The translations under genes and the position numbers were made by a program. From Spirosoma foliorum (GTDB taxonomy: Bacteria; Bacteroidota; Bacteroidia; Cytophagales; Spirosomataceae): 64,000 bases of DNA. The notes under the pieces were generated by a model, which was not told the origin of the DNA, did no database searches, and saw nothing but the letters and a program-made list of their open reading frames with translations. This document shows, in pieces, positions 26,727 through 35,123 of this stretch. How positions within the stretch are numbered: position 1 is the first letter of the stretch; each line of letters opens with the position of its first letter. Location of the stretch: assembly GCF_014117325.1 (NCBI RefSeq), contig NZ_CP059732.1, positions 3,733,001 to 3,797,000 on the forward strand. The letters run 5' to 3'.

Positions 26727-27791
26727 TTACAGTATGAAAGGTCGAGGACTGAAGCACAAAACAAAAATAATCAGTGCGAGCCAGCCTAATACCTGCCGCT
26801 TCAGATCGAGCGGTTCATCCTGCTCCGTTTCTGGATGGTAAATGCCCAGAAAACGCCCAACGACAAAGACAAAAACCAGGAAATTTGAATATCCTTCTGC
26901 ATTTGGCCACACCCAAGATACAGCCAATTGAGCTATTACAACGCTAAGTGCAATGAGTAGTGAGGTTACCCAATTTTCGCTTATGCGTGAAAATGCCAGA
27001 TATAAAAAACCTACATAAAGCCCAAATTCTCCCAACTCCTCAAAAAAAGCTTCATCGGTCGGTACGGCAAAGTCGGAGGGTTTGTAAGAGCCTAATCCCG
27101 CATAAAAAGCAAAGACGATGAACAAAGCAGGAGCCACCCATTGAAATCGTTTGCGTCCGATAAGGCCATAGAGGATATGCCCACCGTCTAGCTGTCCAAT
27201 GGGAATCAGGTTCAGGGATGTAAAAAACAACGCCAGATAGCCTGCCATCACATACGGATAGTGCACCATTTCGTACGGATGCGGCACACGGGCTGGATCG
27301 GCTACGTACGTTTTGAAGAAGCTAAATAGCAGGTTATCGCCCAGACCAATAGCCGCACCTTCTGGCAGGTTCTTATAAGCATATTTCCCATAATCAAGGC
27401 CCCACTTGGCGTACTCGGGGTGAATGGTAAAGATAAATTCAGGCGGTGGCAGATGTGAAAAAGCATACCACAAAACGACTAGCGCCAGTACAAAACCAGC
27501 CAACGGGCCAGCAATGCCAATATCAAAATACTTCCGACGACTGTTGATGTAATCCTTGATCCGAATGAAAGCACCCAACGTGCCAATGCTCTGGCCAATA
27601 CCCAACCAGAGCGGAATGTAATAGGGCAACGTCACCCGAACTTTGTTTGCTTTAGCCGTAAAGTAATGGCCAAATTCATGAACCGTCAGAATAGCCAGAA
27701 AGGGGATCGAGAATTGAAACCCACCCAAAAACTCCGACCAACCCAGTGGCTTGGTTATACCCTCGAACGGAATAAAGAGACTCCCATACAT
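26727..27791 (-). CDS. Site-2 protease family (M50) intramembrane metalloprotease, 5' end out of frame
   Basis: The open part encodes 354 residues with several membrane segments. VHEFGHYFTA (His38, Glu39, His42) is the zinc motif and LIPIGQLDGGH the second metal-binding block, as in site-2 proteases that cleave within the membrane to release regulators. The codons just upstream of this ATG stay open and encode LITLITTTLAGAEW, a segment expected in this family, and a further in-phase-looking start MSQRTKTYLLHGGLF lies at 27879 in the other frame. The two parts join only if one T of a T8 tract (27832-27839) is removed. So the intact gene would run 27879 to 26727 and is frameshifted as given. 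Sequencing error, phase variation and decay are all possible. Confidence 0.85.
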   Translation of the reverse strand: MYGSLFIPFEGITKPLGWSEFLGGFQFSIPFLAILTVHEFGHYFTAKANKVRVTLPYYIPLWLGIGQSIGTLGAFIRIKDYINSRRKYFDIGIAGPLAGFVLALVVLWYAFSHLPPPEFIFTIHPEYAKWGLDYGKYAYKNLPEGAAIGLGDNLLFSFFKTYVADPARVPHPYEMVHYPYVMAGYLALFFTSLNLIPIGQLDGGHILYGLIGRKRFQWVAPALFIVFAFYAGLGSYKPSDFAVPTDEAFFEELGEFGLYVGFLYLAFSRISENWVTSLLIALSVVIAQLAVSWVWPNAEGYSNFLVFVFVVGRFLGIYHPETEQDEPLDLKRQVLGWLALIIFVLCFSPRPFIL

Positions 27792-27879
27792 CCACTCAGC
27801 TCCAGCCAGTGTGGTCGTAATAAGGGTAATTAAAAAAAAGACCTCCGTGCAGGAGGTAAGTTTTGGTACGTTGGCTCAT
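27792..27879 (-). other. Displaced 5' segment of the site-2 protease gene with T8 tract
   Basis: On the minus strand ATG at 27879 opens MSQRTKTYLLHGGLFF, runs through a T8 tract (27839-27832) and then ends at an early TGA. Deleting one T restores LFLITLITTTLAGAEW and the protease frame. The same bases also form ACCTCC/GGAGGT (27841-27846 with 27852-27857) followed by T8, which looks like an intrinsic terminator inside the coding region. Confidence 0.7.
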
Positions 27880-27898
27880 GAATGGTGTATGATGTAGA

Positions 27899-27955
27899 AT
27901 GTATGATATAGGATGTATGTCCAACTAGAAAAATCATACATCCTATATCATACAT
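27899..27955. repeat. Inverted repeat between the HAD hydrolase and site-2 protease genes
   Basis: Arms 27899-27919 and 27935-27955 (21 bp) are perfect reverse complements; outer flanks 27883-27898 and 27956-27973 continue with GATGTAGAATG-like words. Centre 15 bp. Confidence 0.85.
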
Positions 27956-27967
27956 CATACATTCTAA

Positions 27968-28597
27968 TTATACATCTTTTAAGTAATCAAGAATCGTCAT
28001 TGGCGGCTCCACCCGTACAGCCTGGATACCTAACTTGGCAGCCGACTCGATGTTAGCGGCATTATCGTCGAAGAAGGCAGTTTCTTTGGCTACTAGACCA
28101 GCCTCTGTCAAAACGTGTTGATAAATTTCTGGAGAGGGTTTTGCGATTCGAACATCGTAGGAATAGAACACCCGTTCAAACAATTCCTCCAACGTTGGCT
28201 GGTTCAGACTGGTCAGCATTTGATTCACCCGCCGAATATGAATGGGGCTGGTATTGCTCAGAAGAAACAAACGGTAGTTCTGTTTCAACTCTTTAATCCG
28301 CTCGACCCGTTCAACAGGCAGTTCCAGTAAAACCGTGTTCCAGGCAGTATCAATGACCTCATCGGCCCAACTATCATTTTTCAACAATTTTCGGACATGA
28401 TCGCGGAAAGCAGTATCATCGACCAGGCCAGTTTCATATTGGCCAATGATATCGAATTGCTTCCAGATCGCCATTACTTCGTCTTCTGACAAATTCGCCA
28501 GCATGGCAAAATTTCGAACCGGAGCGGTCAGGTCAATCGGGATGATCACATCACCGAGGTCGAAAATGAGGTTTTTAAGCGTTGATTGGGTAGACAT
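27968..28597 (-). CDS. HAD-superfamily hydrolase, subfamily IA
   Basis: The 209-residue protein has the HAD motifs in order: LIFDLGDVIIP (motif I, nucleophile Asp in FDLGD), LFLLSNTSPIH (motif II, Ser/Asn), a Lys in RIAKPSPEIYQ (motif III) and TAFFDDNAANIESA (motif IV). The cap is an inserted helical domain at about 20-85, as in subfamily IA phosphatases with a small alpha cap. Likely a sugar-phosphate or nucleotide phosphatase; the substrate cannot be assigned. It is divergent from the ATPase cassette with an 86-bp gap, and precedes the site-2 protease gene on the same strand. Confidence 0.9.
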   Translation of the reverse strand: MSTQSTLKNLIFDLGDVIIPIDLTAPVRNFAMLANLSEDEVMAIWKQFDIIGQYETGLVDDTAFRDHVRKLLKNDSWADEVIDTAWNTVLLELPVERVERIKELKQNYRLFLLSNTSPIHIRRVNQMLTSLNQPTLEELFERVFYSYDVRIAKPSPEIYQHVLTEAGLVAKETAFFDDNAANIESAAKLGIQAVRVEPPMTILDYLKDV

Positions 28598-28683
28598 AAA
28601 CTCCGTTCACAGGTTCGATTGAGGCCTTAGATGAACCGGGAGCCAAAGATAACGTTAGATTTGCAGACAAACGGTGAAATAGC

Positions 28684-29889
28684 ATGGCAAAGTTGACGGT
28701 AAAAAACGTCGGCCCGATTCGGGAGGCTGAGTTAGAGGTCAAAAAGCACACAATATTTATCGGCCCACAAGGTTCAGGGAAGAGCACGCTCGCGAAGTTG
28801 ATTGCGATTTTATCTTCAAGAAAAACAGATAAATTCAGCCACTATACATTTAGTGATTATAATATTCACAATTATGTTACACAAGAATCAACTGCAGTCT
28901 TTTCCACTACACATCTACAAGCATCTTTACAAGACAAAGGATTACTTTATAGTTTGTTAAATGACAAAGGTAATATACTATCTCAAGTTACAGTTCTGCC
29001 AAATAATGATTCTACACCCAAAGATTGGCCGAATGAGGACAACAATATATATGAGGAGTTACAAAAAATATCAGAATTTAGTAATGATGTTCAAACATCA
29101 AAATTAATTAAAGATTTACTTCTTAGAATAGATAAAATTCCTGATATATGGCGTTCATCAAGCTCACTAATTGAGGAATATATACCATCCGAAAGAATGC
29201 TACTTGCAGTACTTTCTAAATCTATTTGGAGCTTGATAAACTCTGATATAGATTTCCCTAAAATCATCCTTTCATTTGCCAGTAATTTCGAACGTATACG
29301 CAATCAAATAATAGACTTTCATATTCCCTTTTTAAATGTTACCTATGAGCATAAGCAAGGTGAAGATATTTTAATACATGAAACTGGACATATTAGTTTG
29401 AGTCAAAGTGCTAGTGGATATCAGTCCATTATTCCTTTATTATTGGTTGTTGAAGTAACTCGTCAGCGTTCTAGTCGACGATTTATCATCGAAGAACCTG
29501 AACTTAATCTCTATCCTAGTACTCAGAAAGATCTAATTTATAACATGGTAGGAGGATTATTACCTAACGTTGATTATCCTGATACGGAATGGATTATCAC
29601 CACACATAGTCCTTACGTACTCAGTTCGTTCAACACATTAATGTTGGCCTACAAAGTGGCGCAAAAGAGTGATGAACTACGCGCAGAAGTGGAGAAAATA
29701 ATACCATCTCGTTGCTGGATTAACCCGGATGAATTTGCCGCTTATTATGTAGATAATGGCACCGTTAGAAGTATTATCAATGAAAAAACCGGGCTAATCG
29801 CCGATAATGAACTGGATGATGTATCGGAAGATTTAGCTGGAGAACAGGACCAATTATTTGAACTTAGCCGTAGCGTCCCCCGTGCTTGA
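28684..29889 (+). CDS. AAA/ABC-type ATPase of a two-gene cassette (defence-like)
   Basis: The 401-residue ATPase resembles SMC/OLD-like ABC-type ATPases. KHTIFIGPQGSGKSTLAKL is the Walker A region (Gly27-Thr35), ISLSQSASGYQSIIPLL a signature-like block, RRFIIEEPELNLYPS Walker B with two acidic residues and EWIITTHSPYVLSSFN the switch-His block. The region of about 40-230 is an inserted, poorly conserved helical domain. The DNA is noticeably richer in A/T than the flanking genes, a sign of recent acquisition. The next gene overlaps it by up to 32 nt and encodes a PD-(D/E)XK-like protein. Paired ATPase/effector genes of this type often act in phage defence; that is inference. Confidence 0.85.
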   Translation: MAKLTVKNVGPIREAELEVKKHTIFIGPQGSGKSTLAKLIAILSSRKTDKFSHYTFSDYNIHNYVTQESTAVFSTTHLQASLQDKGLLYSLLNDKGNILSQVTVLPNNDSTPKDWPNEDNNIYEELQKISEFSNDVQTSKLIKDLLLRIDKIPDIWRSSSSLIEEYIPSERMLLAVLSKSIWSLINSDIDFPKIILSFASNFERIRNQIIDFHIPFLNVTYEHKQGEDILIHETGHISLSQSASGYQSIIPLLLVVEVTRQRSSRRFIIEEPELNLYPSTQKDLIYNMVGGLLPNVDYPDTEWIITTHSPYVLSSFNTLMLAYKVAQKSDELRAEVEKIIPSRCWINPDEFAAYYVDNGTVRSIINEKTGLIADNELDDVSEDLAGEQDQLFELSRSVPRA

Positions 29890-30400
29890 TACTATCCGCC
29901 AGACATTCCCACGAACAACGACTGGCAATTGCTTACAAACCCTAACCGATACAGAGTTTTGTATTTTTGATACCGATAAAAAGCGGTGCGAAATTCAACT
30001 CGACCCTGATGGTCTAAAGCATTTCACTGTTGAAAATCCTACCAGTCGTGCTATTCACTTTTTGGCGATCGATAAATGTATTTTTTCTGACGGAGATCAT
30101 ATTCAGCGTTGTGATTGCGCTGTTTTTGATTCCAAAACTTTTTGCTTCGTTGAAATCAAGGAAATTGACAGCGCAGCCAAACGGTCTGAGCATTATCGGA
30201 AAGCAAAAGAGCAACTCAAAGCAACAATTCAACATTTCCAGGAGCAGCTTGAGTTTACCACAAAGCGCATTGAAGCCTATGCCTGTGTTGGGCGCACAAC
30301 GGCAAGACCAGCCAAACCAGCCGCAGATCTGAATGATCGGCTAGAATTTGAAGAATTAGGATCGGCCTTGTATCATGGCAATATCAAACGTTTTGCCTAA
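29858..30400 (+). CDS. PD-(D/E)XK nuclease-like partner protein
   Basis: I do not recognise a named family. The 180-residue product contains QRCDCAVFDSKTFCFVEIKE, where Asp86, Glu99 and Lys101 reproduce the D-(x)12-E-x-K core of PD-(D/E)XK nucleases, on predicted strands followed by a long charged helix (about 105-135). No ATG fits: TTG at 29858 or GTG at 29882 would start it inside the end of the ATPase gene, which implies translational coupling. A strong terminator follows at 30404. The pairing suggests an ATP-gated nuclease, with the ATPase as sensor or regulator. Confidence 0.65.
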   Translation: MNLAVASPVLDTIRQTFPRTTTGNCLQTLTDTEFCIFDTDKKRCEIQLDPDGLKHFTVENPTSRAIHFLAIDKCIFSDGDHIQRCDCAVFDSKTFCFVEIKEIDSAAKRSEHYRKAKEQLKATIQHFQEQLEFTTKRIEAYACVGRTTARPAKPAADLNDRLEFEELGSALYHGNIKRFA

Positions 30401-30403
30401 AAG

Positions 30404-30435
30404 AGAAGGCCCTGATTAGCTAATCAGGGCCTTCT
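30404..30435 (+). terminator. Terminator of the ATPase/nuclease-like cassette
   Basis: Perfect 15-bp stem (30404-30418 with 30421-30435) with a 2-nt centre and a following T-rich tail. It lies 3 bp after the stop codon and can also serve accA on the minus strand. Confidence 0.85.
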
Positions 30436-30449
30436 TTATATTCTGACAC

Positions 30450-30471
30450 GGGCCAAGCCAGAGCTTGGCCC
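30450..30471. terminator. Hairpin next to the accA stop codon
   Basis: GGGCCAAGC (30450-30458), loop CAGA, GCTTGGCCC (30463-30471). It is 6 bp from the accA stop and probably marks its transcript end. Confidence 0.65.
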
Positions 30472-30477
30472 AGCCAA

Positions 30478-31431
30478 TTACTCCAGAACAACACCCATAT
30501 CACAGAATTTCTCAATCCGTTGATTGATGCGTTCCTGCGGGTCGATCGCGTTAAGTTCAGCTAGTGCTTTTAAAATGACGTCTTTCAGATGGTTGGCCAT
30601 TTCCTGATGGTCGTTATGCGCGCCACCAAGCGGTTCTTCTACAATTTCATCCACCAGCTTATTCAACTTCATATCGCGAGCTGTCAGCTTCATGGCTTCG
30701 GCAGCCTGCTCCTTGAAATTCCAGCTTCGCCAGAGAATAGTCGAGCAGTTTTCGGGCGAGATAACCGAATACCAGGTGTTTTCGAGCATAAATACTTTAT
30801 CGCCGATGGCAATACCCAACGCACCACCCGATGCCCCTTCGCCGATGACGATACAGATAACGGGAACCGTCAGCATAAACATTTCTTTCAGGTTGCGGGC
30901 AATCGCTTCGCCCTGTCCCCGCTCTTCGGCCTCCAGACCCGGATAGGCACCCGGTGTATCAATCAGCGTAATGATGGGCTTGTTAAACTTTTCGGCCAGC
31001 TTCATCAGGCGCAACGCTTTCCGATAACCTTCGGGGTTAGGCATACCAAAGTTCCGATACTGCCGCTGTTTGGTATTTCGCCCTTTCTGCTGCCCGATAA
31101 TCATGACCGTCTGATCGCCCAGTTCGCAGAAACCACCCACCATCGCCGGATCATCACGAACCGTACGATCTCCGTGCAGTTCGATAAACTGATTGCACAT
31201 CAGGGAAATATAATCGAGGGTATAGGGCCGATCAGGATGGCGCGATAGCTGAACACGCTGCCAACGGGTGAGGTTTTGAAAAATCTCAAGCCGAAGCTTA
31301 TCAATGCTTTGTTCAAGAATAGCAACGGCTTCGCTCACGTCGACATTACTGGTTTGAGCCAATTTTTTCGTCTCTTCCAGCCGCGCTTCGAGGTCGGCAA
31401 TGGGCTTTTCAAAATCTAGATAAGTCCTCAT
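30478..31431 (-). CDS. accA: Acetyl-CoA carboxylase carboxyltransferase subunit alpha
   Basis: With AccD this subunit transfers the carboxyl group from carboxybiotin to acetyl-CoA, the first committed step of fatty acid synthesis. The 317 residues starting [18 protein letters not shown] are the normal length. [36 protein letters not shown] and [18 protein letters not shown] are the conserved carboxyltransferase blocks. A longer frame reaches 31485 but its first 18 residues are encoded by the spacer inverted repeat and do not belong to the family. It follows the RNA hydrolase gene on the same strand; no accB, accC or accD is in the window. Confidence 0.96.
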   Translation of the reverse strand: MRTYLDFEKPIADLEARLEETKKLAQTSNVDVSEAVAILEQSIDKLRLEIFQNLTRWQRVQLSRHPDRPYTLDYISLMCNQFIELHGDRTVRDDPAMVGGFCELGDQTVMIIGQQKGRNTKQRQYRNFGMPNPEGYRKALRLMKLAEKFNKPIITLIDTPGAYPGLEAEERGQGEAIARNLKEMFMLTVPVICIVIGEGASGGALGIAIGDKVFMLENTWYSVISPENCSTILWRSWNFKEQAAEAMKLTARDMKLNKLVDEIVEEPLGGAHNDHQEMANHLKDVILKALAELNAIDPQERINQRIEKFCDMGVVLE

Positions 31432-31433
31432 AT

Positions 31434-31503
<70 letters not shown>

Positions 31504-31505
31504 CA

Positions 31506-32951
31506 TTATAATTCAAAGCTTTCGCCTTTTTTTGGAATGATCACCTGCGGATAGCCTTCTTCGGCCAGCGTAGCTTTGAAAGACTCCATACTCTCGTATT
31601 CTCCATGAACCAGGAAAATAGACTTGAGTGTTTCGGGCGATTGCATTGCCACAAAATTAATCAGGTCATTGCGATCTCCGTGTCCACTAAACACGTCAAT
31701 TTTCTCAATGTTGGCTAGTACCTGATGATCCGTTCCTTTTATACTCAACGTTTGCTGTCCATTCAATAATCGCCAGCCCAGCGTTCCTTCGGCGCAATAA
31801 CCAATAATCAGAATAGTCGCGTATGGATTGCTGATGTTTTCTGCAATGTGGTATTCAACCCGGCCACCCTGCACCATGCCTGATGATGAGATGATTATGC
31901 ACGGTTCAGCAAAGTTAGACACCGCTTTGCTAGCCTTCGACGATTCCAGAAACTGGAAATTTTCGAAGTCAAAAAGAGTCTCGTTCTCCTTGTAAAACTC
32001 TTTGGCTTCAGTGTTCAGCATTTTAACATGCTGCATGTAAATCTTGGTACTTTCGTACCCCATCGGGCTGTCGGAGAAAACCCGGATAGGCGGGAAATTC
32101 CGTTCAGTATACAGCCGGTTAAGCGTATAGAGCAGAGCTTGTGTTCGACCAACGCTAAAAGATGGAATAATAAGTCGGCCAGGAATATCGATGCAGGTTC
32201 GCTGGATAATATCGGCCAAAGCGTCTTCGGGCGACATGGTATTTTCATGAAGCCGATTACCGTAGGTGCTTTCGCAAACTAAATAATCGACATTCGGCAC
32301 CGTGCCGGGATCAACTAAGAGTGGGTAGTTTTTTCGACCAATATCACCCGAGAAGCAGATACTTTTACGCTCACCATTTTCGATTACGTTGATCACTATG
32401 TGAGCTGCACCCAGTAAGTGACCCGCCGGAATAAACGTGACGTCTACGCCATCGGCCACTCTGAACTTCCGGTTGAAACCAATGGGCACTACATTCTCCA
32501 TTGTTTCGCGAACTTGCAGACCCAAGTACAGATCTTTTTGCATCTGTACCTGACGATCTCTCACGCGCTGTTTTTTACTGGCGTTCAGCTCATTAATCCG
32601 CTTTTGGTTAAGCGAAGCTGCATCGTTGAGAAGCACATTGGTCAATGCGAAGGTTGGCTCGGTACACAAAATCTGACCTTCGTAACCTTCGCGAAACAGG
32701 TTGGGTAGATTGCCCGAATGATCTACGTGCGCATGTGTCAGTAGAACCAGGTTAATACTTGAAGCCTCAAAAGGGAAAAATCCCGGATGAGTAACGGCGG
32801 GGGCCGTCTGACCGTTCGAACTGGCCTCTCGTGGCCCGGATCGTTCCATGTCCGAGCCACAGTCAATCAGGATGCGGTAATCATCCTCCAGTTCCAGCAG
32901 GTACATACTACCTGTTACTTGCCGGGCTGCCCCCAGAAATGATAATTTCAT
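31506..32951 (-). CDS. MBL-fold/beta-CASP RNA-processing metallohydrolase
   Basis: The 481-residue protein joins a metallo-beta-lactamase domain with the inserted beta-CASP domain and a C-terminal RNA-specificity block. LLTHAHVDHSGNLP is the HxHxDH zinc motif, FIPAGHLLGAAHIVI, ICFSGDIGRKNYPLL and the C-terminal FLVHGEYESM carry further metal ligands. CIIISSSGMVQGGRVEYH is typical of beta-CASP RNases such as the CPSF-like and YsiL-type enzymes. Endo- or exonucleolytic RNA processing is the expected role, in the cytoplasm. accA follows on the same strand. Confidence 0.93.
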   Translation of the reverse strand: MKLSFLGAARQVTGSMYLLELEDDYRILIDCGSDMERSGPREASSNGQTAPAVTHPGFFPFEASSINLVLLTHAHVDHSGNLPNLFREGYEGQILCTEPTFALTNVLLNDAASLNQKRINELNASKKQRVRDRQVQMQKDLYLGLQVRETMENVVPIGFNRKFRVADGVDVTFIPAGHLLGAAHIVINVIENGERKSICFSGDIGRKNYPLLVDPGTVPNVDYLVCESTYGNRLHENTMSPEDALADIIQRTCIDIPGRLIIPSFSVGRTQALLYTLNRLYTERNFPPIRVFSDSPMGYESTKIYMQHVKMLNTEAKEFYKENETLFDFENFQFLESSKASKAVSNFAEPCIIISSSGMVQGGRVEYHIAENISNPYATILIIGYCAEGTLGWRLLNGQQTLSIKGTDHQVLANIEKIDVFSGHGDRNDLINFVAMQSPETLKSIFLVHGEYESMESFKATLAEEGYPQVIIPKKGESFEL

Positions 32952-33085
32952 GCGTACAACTTTAACTAATCAATATCGTATGTTCGATGACTTTGTGAAG
33001 GATGGCTTAAGGCAAGTTTGGTGGTGTGAATTCCGTAAGTTTGCAAAAGTACAAAATACACATCGAATCGCCTAACTGTTCCCAA

Positions 33086-34630
33086 ATGCGCAGTATTCCC
33101 CGTTTTACGGCCAATTTGTCATTCATTTTACCCACTTGTGTACTTATATATTTTTCAACTGCACCTACGCTGGCGCAGGCTCCCCGTCAGCCTGATTCAC
33201 TCGCTACACAACATGTAATGAGTTTGGTCGAATCCTTTCAGGCTAGCCCAGCTATACGCTTCGGGACAGTTGCGCTCTCTGTCCGGCGCGTGCGCGATAG
33301 TGAAGAATTAATTGGCTATAATGCCCGAATGAGTTTACCCTCGGCCTCAACGCTAAAACTCATCACAACAGCCACAGCCTTAGCTGTATTAGGCCCTACT
33401 TATACCTACACCACTACCCTCGAATACGATGGTACCATCAAAGACAGCATCTTAACGGGGAACCTATATATTCGGGGCACAGGCGACCCATCGTTAGGGA
33501 GTTGGCGCTTTATCAATTACAATGACCTGCCATCGCTGTTAAAAAGTTGGACCGACGCGGTCAAGTCAGCGGGTATTCGCAAAATTCAGGGAATGGTTGT
33601 GGGCGATGCCAGCTTATATGATGACTTGACCACACCGGACACCTGGCCTTTTGGCGATTTAGGCAACTACTATGGAGCGAGTTTGAGTGCCTTAAATATC
33701 AATGAAAATTTATTTCGTGTCTTTTTCAGACCCGGCAAAGTAGTTGGCACACCAACAACTGTCCTACGTACCGATCCACTTCTCCCCTACCTTAGCTTCC
33801 GCAATACGGTTACGACTGATGCTGCCCATACTGGCGATCAGGTAAATATTTACGGCGTACCCTTCATGAACCAGCAGTGGTTAACCGGGAAAGTGCCCAT
33901 GGGTGAGCCCGCCAACGAATTCAGTGTGAAAGGGTCTTTGCCCGATCCGGCTTACTTTGCAGCCTATGCGTTACAAAACCAATTGGTGCAGGATAACATT
34001 ACCATCAGTAGCCCACCCGTTTCAATTGGCGGGGGCTTACCTGCCAGCTTCTCAACTACTGGTAAACGTACTGTTCTCAATCAGCATAAATCCCCCCCGT
34101 TGACCGATCTGGTCCAACAAACGAATTTTCAGAGTATCAATCTATATGCAGAAGCATTTTTGCGAACAGCGGCATTGGCACTGAACAAAAACGTAAAATC
34201 GACCGGCAGTAGCCTGGAAGCAGTAAATACATTCTGGAAAAGTAAAGGAGTCAATCTGGATGGATTCCGGATTCGGGATGGTAGTGGCCTATCGACCGTT
34301 GGCGCTCTTACAGCCGATAATATGACCGGGATTCTAAGCGCTATGGGTCGTGAAAAATCGTTTCCGCAATTTTATGAGACGATTCCGGTAGTAGGACAAA
34401 CCGGCACTGTGCGTAGTCTGGCACGAGGAACAATTGCAGCAGGCAATATTCGGGCGAAAAGTGGCTCTATCGAAGGCGTCCGAGCCTATGCGGGTTATTT
34501 CACAGCCGCAGATGGCGAACAAATGAGCTTCTGCGTATTGGTTAACAAATTCACGCCCGGTCAAAGCCGTACGGTAACCAATGAACTAGAGAAAATTTTT
34601 GTAGGATTAGTTGGGTTGAGTGGTAAATAA
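33086..34630 (+). CDS. dacB: D-alanyl-D-alanine carboxypeptidase/endopeptidase (PBP4)
   Basis: The enzyme trims peptidoglycan peptides in the periplasm. With ATG at 33086 the protein has 514 residues and a signal peptide ending at about TLAQAP; an upstream non-ATG start would add 20 residues before the signal and is less likely. The serine active site is in PSASTLKL (Ser88-x-x-Lys91), the second motif in NFQSINLYAE (SxN) and the third in NIRAKSGSIEG (KSG, usually KTG). The large insert between the first two motifs is typical of class C low-molecular-weight PBPs. It is convergent with the receiver gene; one terminator overlaps both 3' ends. Confidence 0.93.
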   Translation: MRSIPRFTANLSFILPTCVLIYFSTAPTLAQAPRQPDSLATQHVMSLVESFQASPAIRFGTVALSVRRVRDSEELIGYNARMSLPSASTLKLITTATALAVLGPTYTYTTTLEYDGTIKDSILTGNLYIRGTGDPSLGSWRFINYNDLPSLLKSWTDAVKSAGIRKIQGMVVGDASLYDDLTTPDTWPFGDLGNYYGASLSALNINENLFRVFFRPGKVVGTPTTVLRTDPLLPYLSFRNTVTTDAAHTGDQVNIYGVPFMNQQWLTGKVPMGEPANEFSVKGSLPDPAYFAAYALQNQLVQDNITISSPPVSIGGGLPASFSTTGKRTVLNQHKSPPLTDLVQQTNFQSINLYAEAFLRTAALALNKNVKSTGSSLEAVNTFWKSKGVNLDGFRIRDGSGLSTVGALTADNMTGILSAMGREKSFPQFYETIPVVGQTGTVRSLARGTIAAGNIRAKSGSIEGVRAYAGYFTAADGEQMSFCVLVNKFTPGQSRTVTNELEKIFVGLVGLSGK

Positions 34631-34667
34631 AATAGCGCGAGCTTCCGCCCGCGCTATTTTATTTACC
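34622..34667. terminator. Bidirectional terminator overlapping two convergent stop codons
   Basis: An 18-bp perfect stem, arms 34622-34639 and 34650-34667, contains the stop codon of dacB in one arm and that of the receiver gene in the other. A4T and T4A tracts flank the GC-rich tip. Confidence 0.88.
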
Positions 34668-35123
34668 TTCTTCGTGTTCACAGATGGTTACCACATTGAA
34701 CCAGTACTGACCAATAGCTTTGGTTACTTCACTGAGTCGCTGAAAGGTTGGAGGCTTGGTAATGAAACTATTGGCTCCATTAAAATAGGATGTTTCCACA
34801 TCGTCTTTCGCATCAGAGGTAGTTAATACCACAATTGGAATATGCCGAAATTGCTCATCGGCCTTAATTTCCCGCAAGGCTTCCCGACCATCTTTTCGGG
34901 GCATATTCAGATCCAGCAGAATTAGTTCTGGCAACGTATGATTAGCACCAGCATACCGGCCTTTATAGGTCAGGAAATCCATTAAGTCTTCTCCGTCTTC
35001 CGCAAACGAAATACGACTGGCCGGATAATGTTGATGAAAGGCCTCCCGCGTGAGATAACGATCATCTTCGTCGTCATCAACGAGTAGGATATGAATAAAT
35101 TTCGATTGAGGTTGGTCTGTCAT
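34659..35123 (-). CDS. Single-domain response regulator (Rcp1-like)
   Basis: The 154-residue receiver has LLVDDDEDDRYL (acidic pocket), ELILLDLNMPRKDGREAL (phosphoacceptor Asp), VVLTTSDAKDD (Thr switch) and SFITKPPTF (Lys). No DNA-binding domain is present. It begins inside the last 47 nt of the kinase gene, so the two are coupled. The pair repeats the organisation of the ethylene-receptor-like kinase and its receiver at 17369-18932. Confidence 0.93.
   Translation of the reverse strand: MTDQPQSKFIHILLVDDDEDDRYLTREAFHQHYPASRISFAEDGEDLMDFLTYKGRYAGANHTLPELILLDLNMPRKDGREALREIKADEQFRHIPIVVLTTSDAKDDVETSYFNGANSFITKPPTFQRLSEVTKAIGQYWFNVVTICEHEEGK

Noticed and set aside
27840..27857. Intrinsic terminator for the HAD hydrolase transcript
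   Set aside because: The hairpin plus T8 reads as coding sequence (YLLHGGLF) of the site-2 protease, so its termination role is at best secondary.
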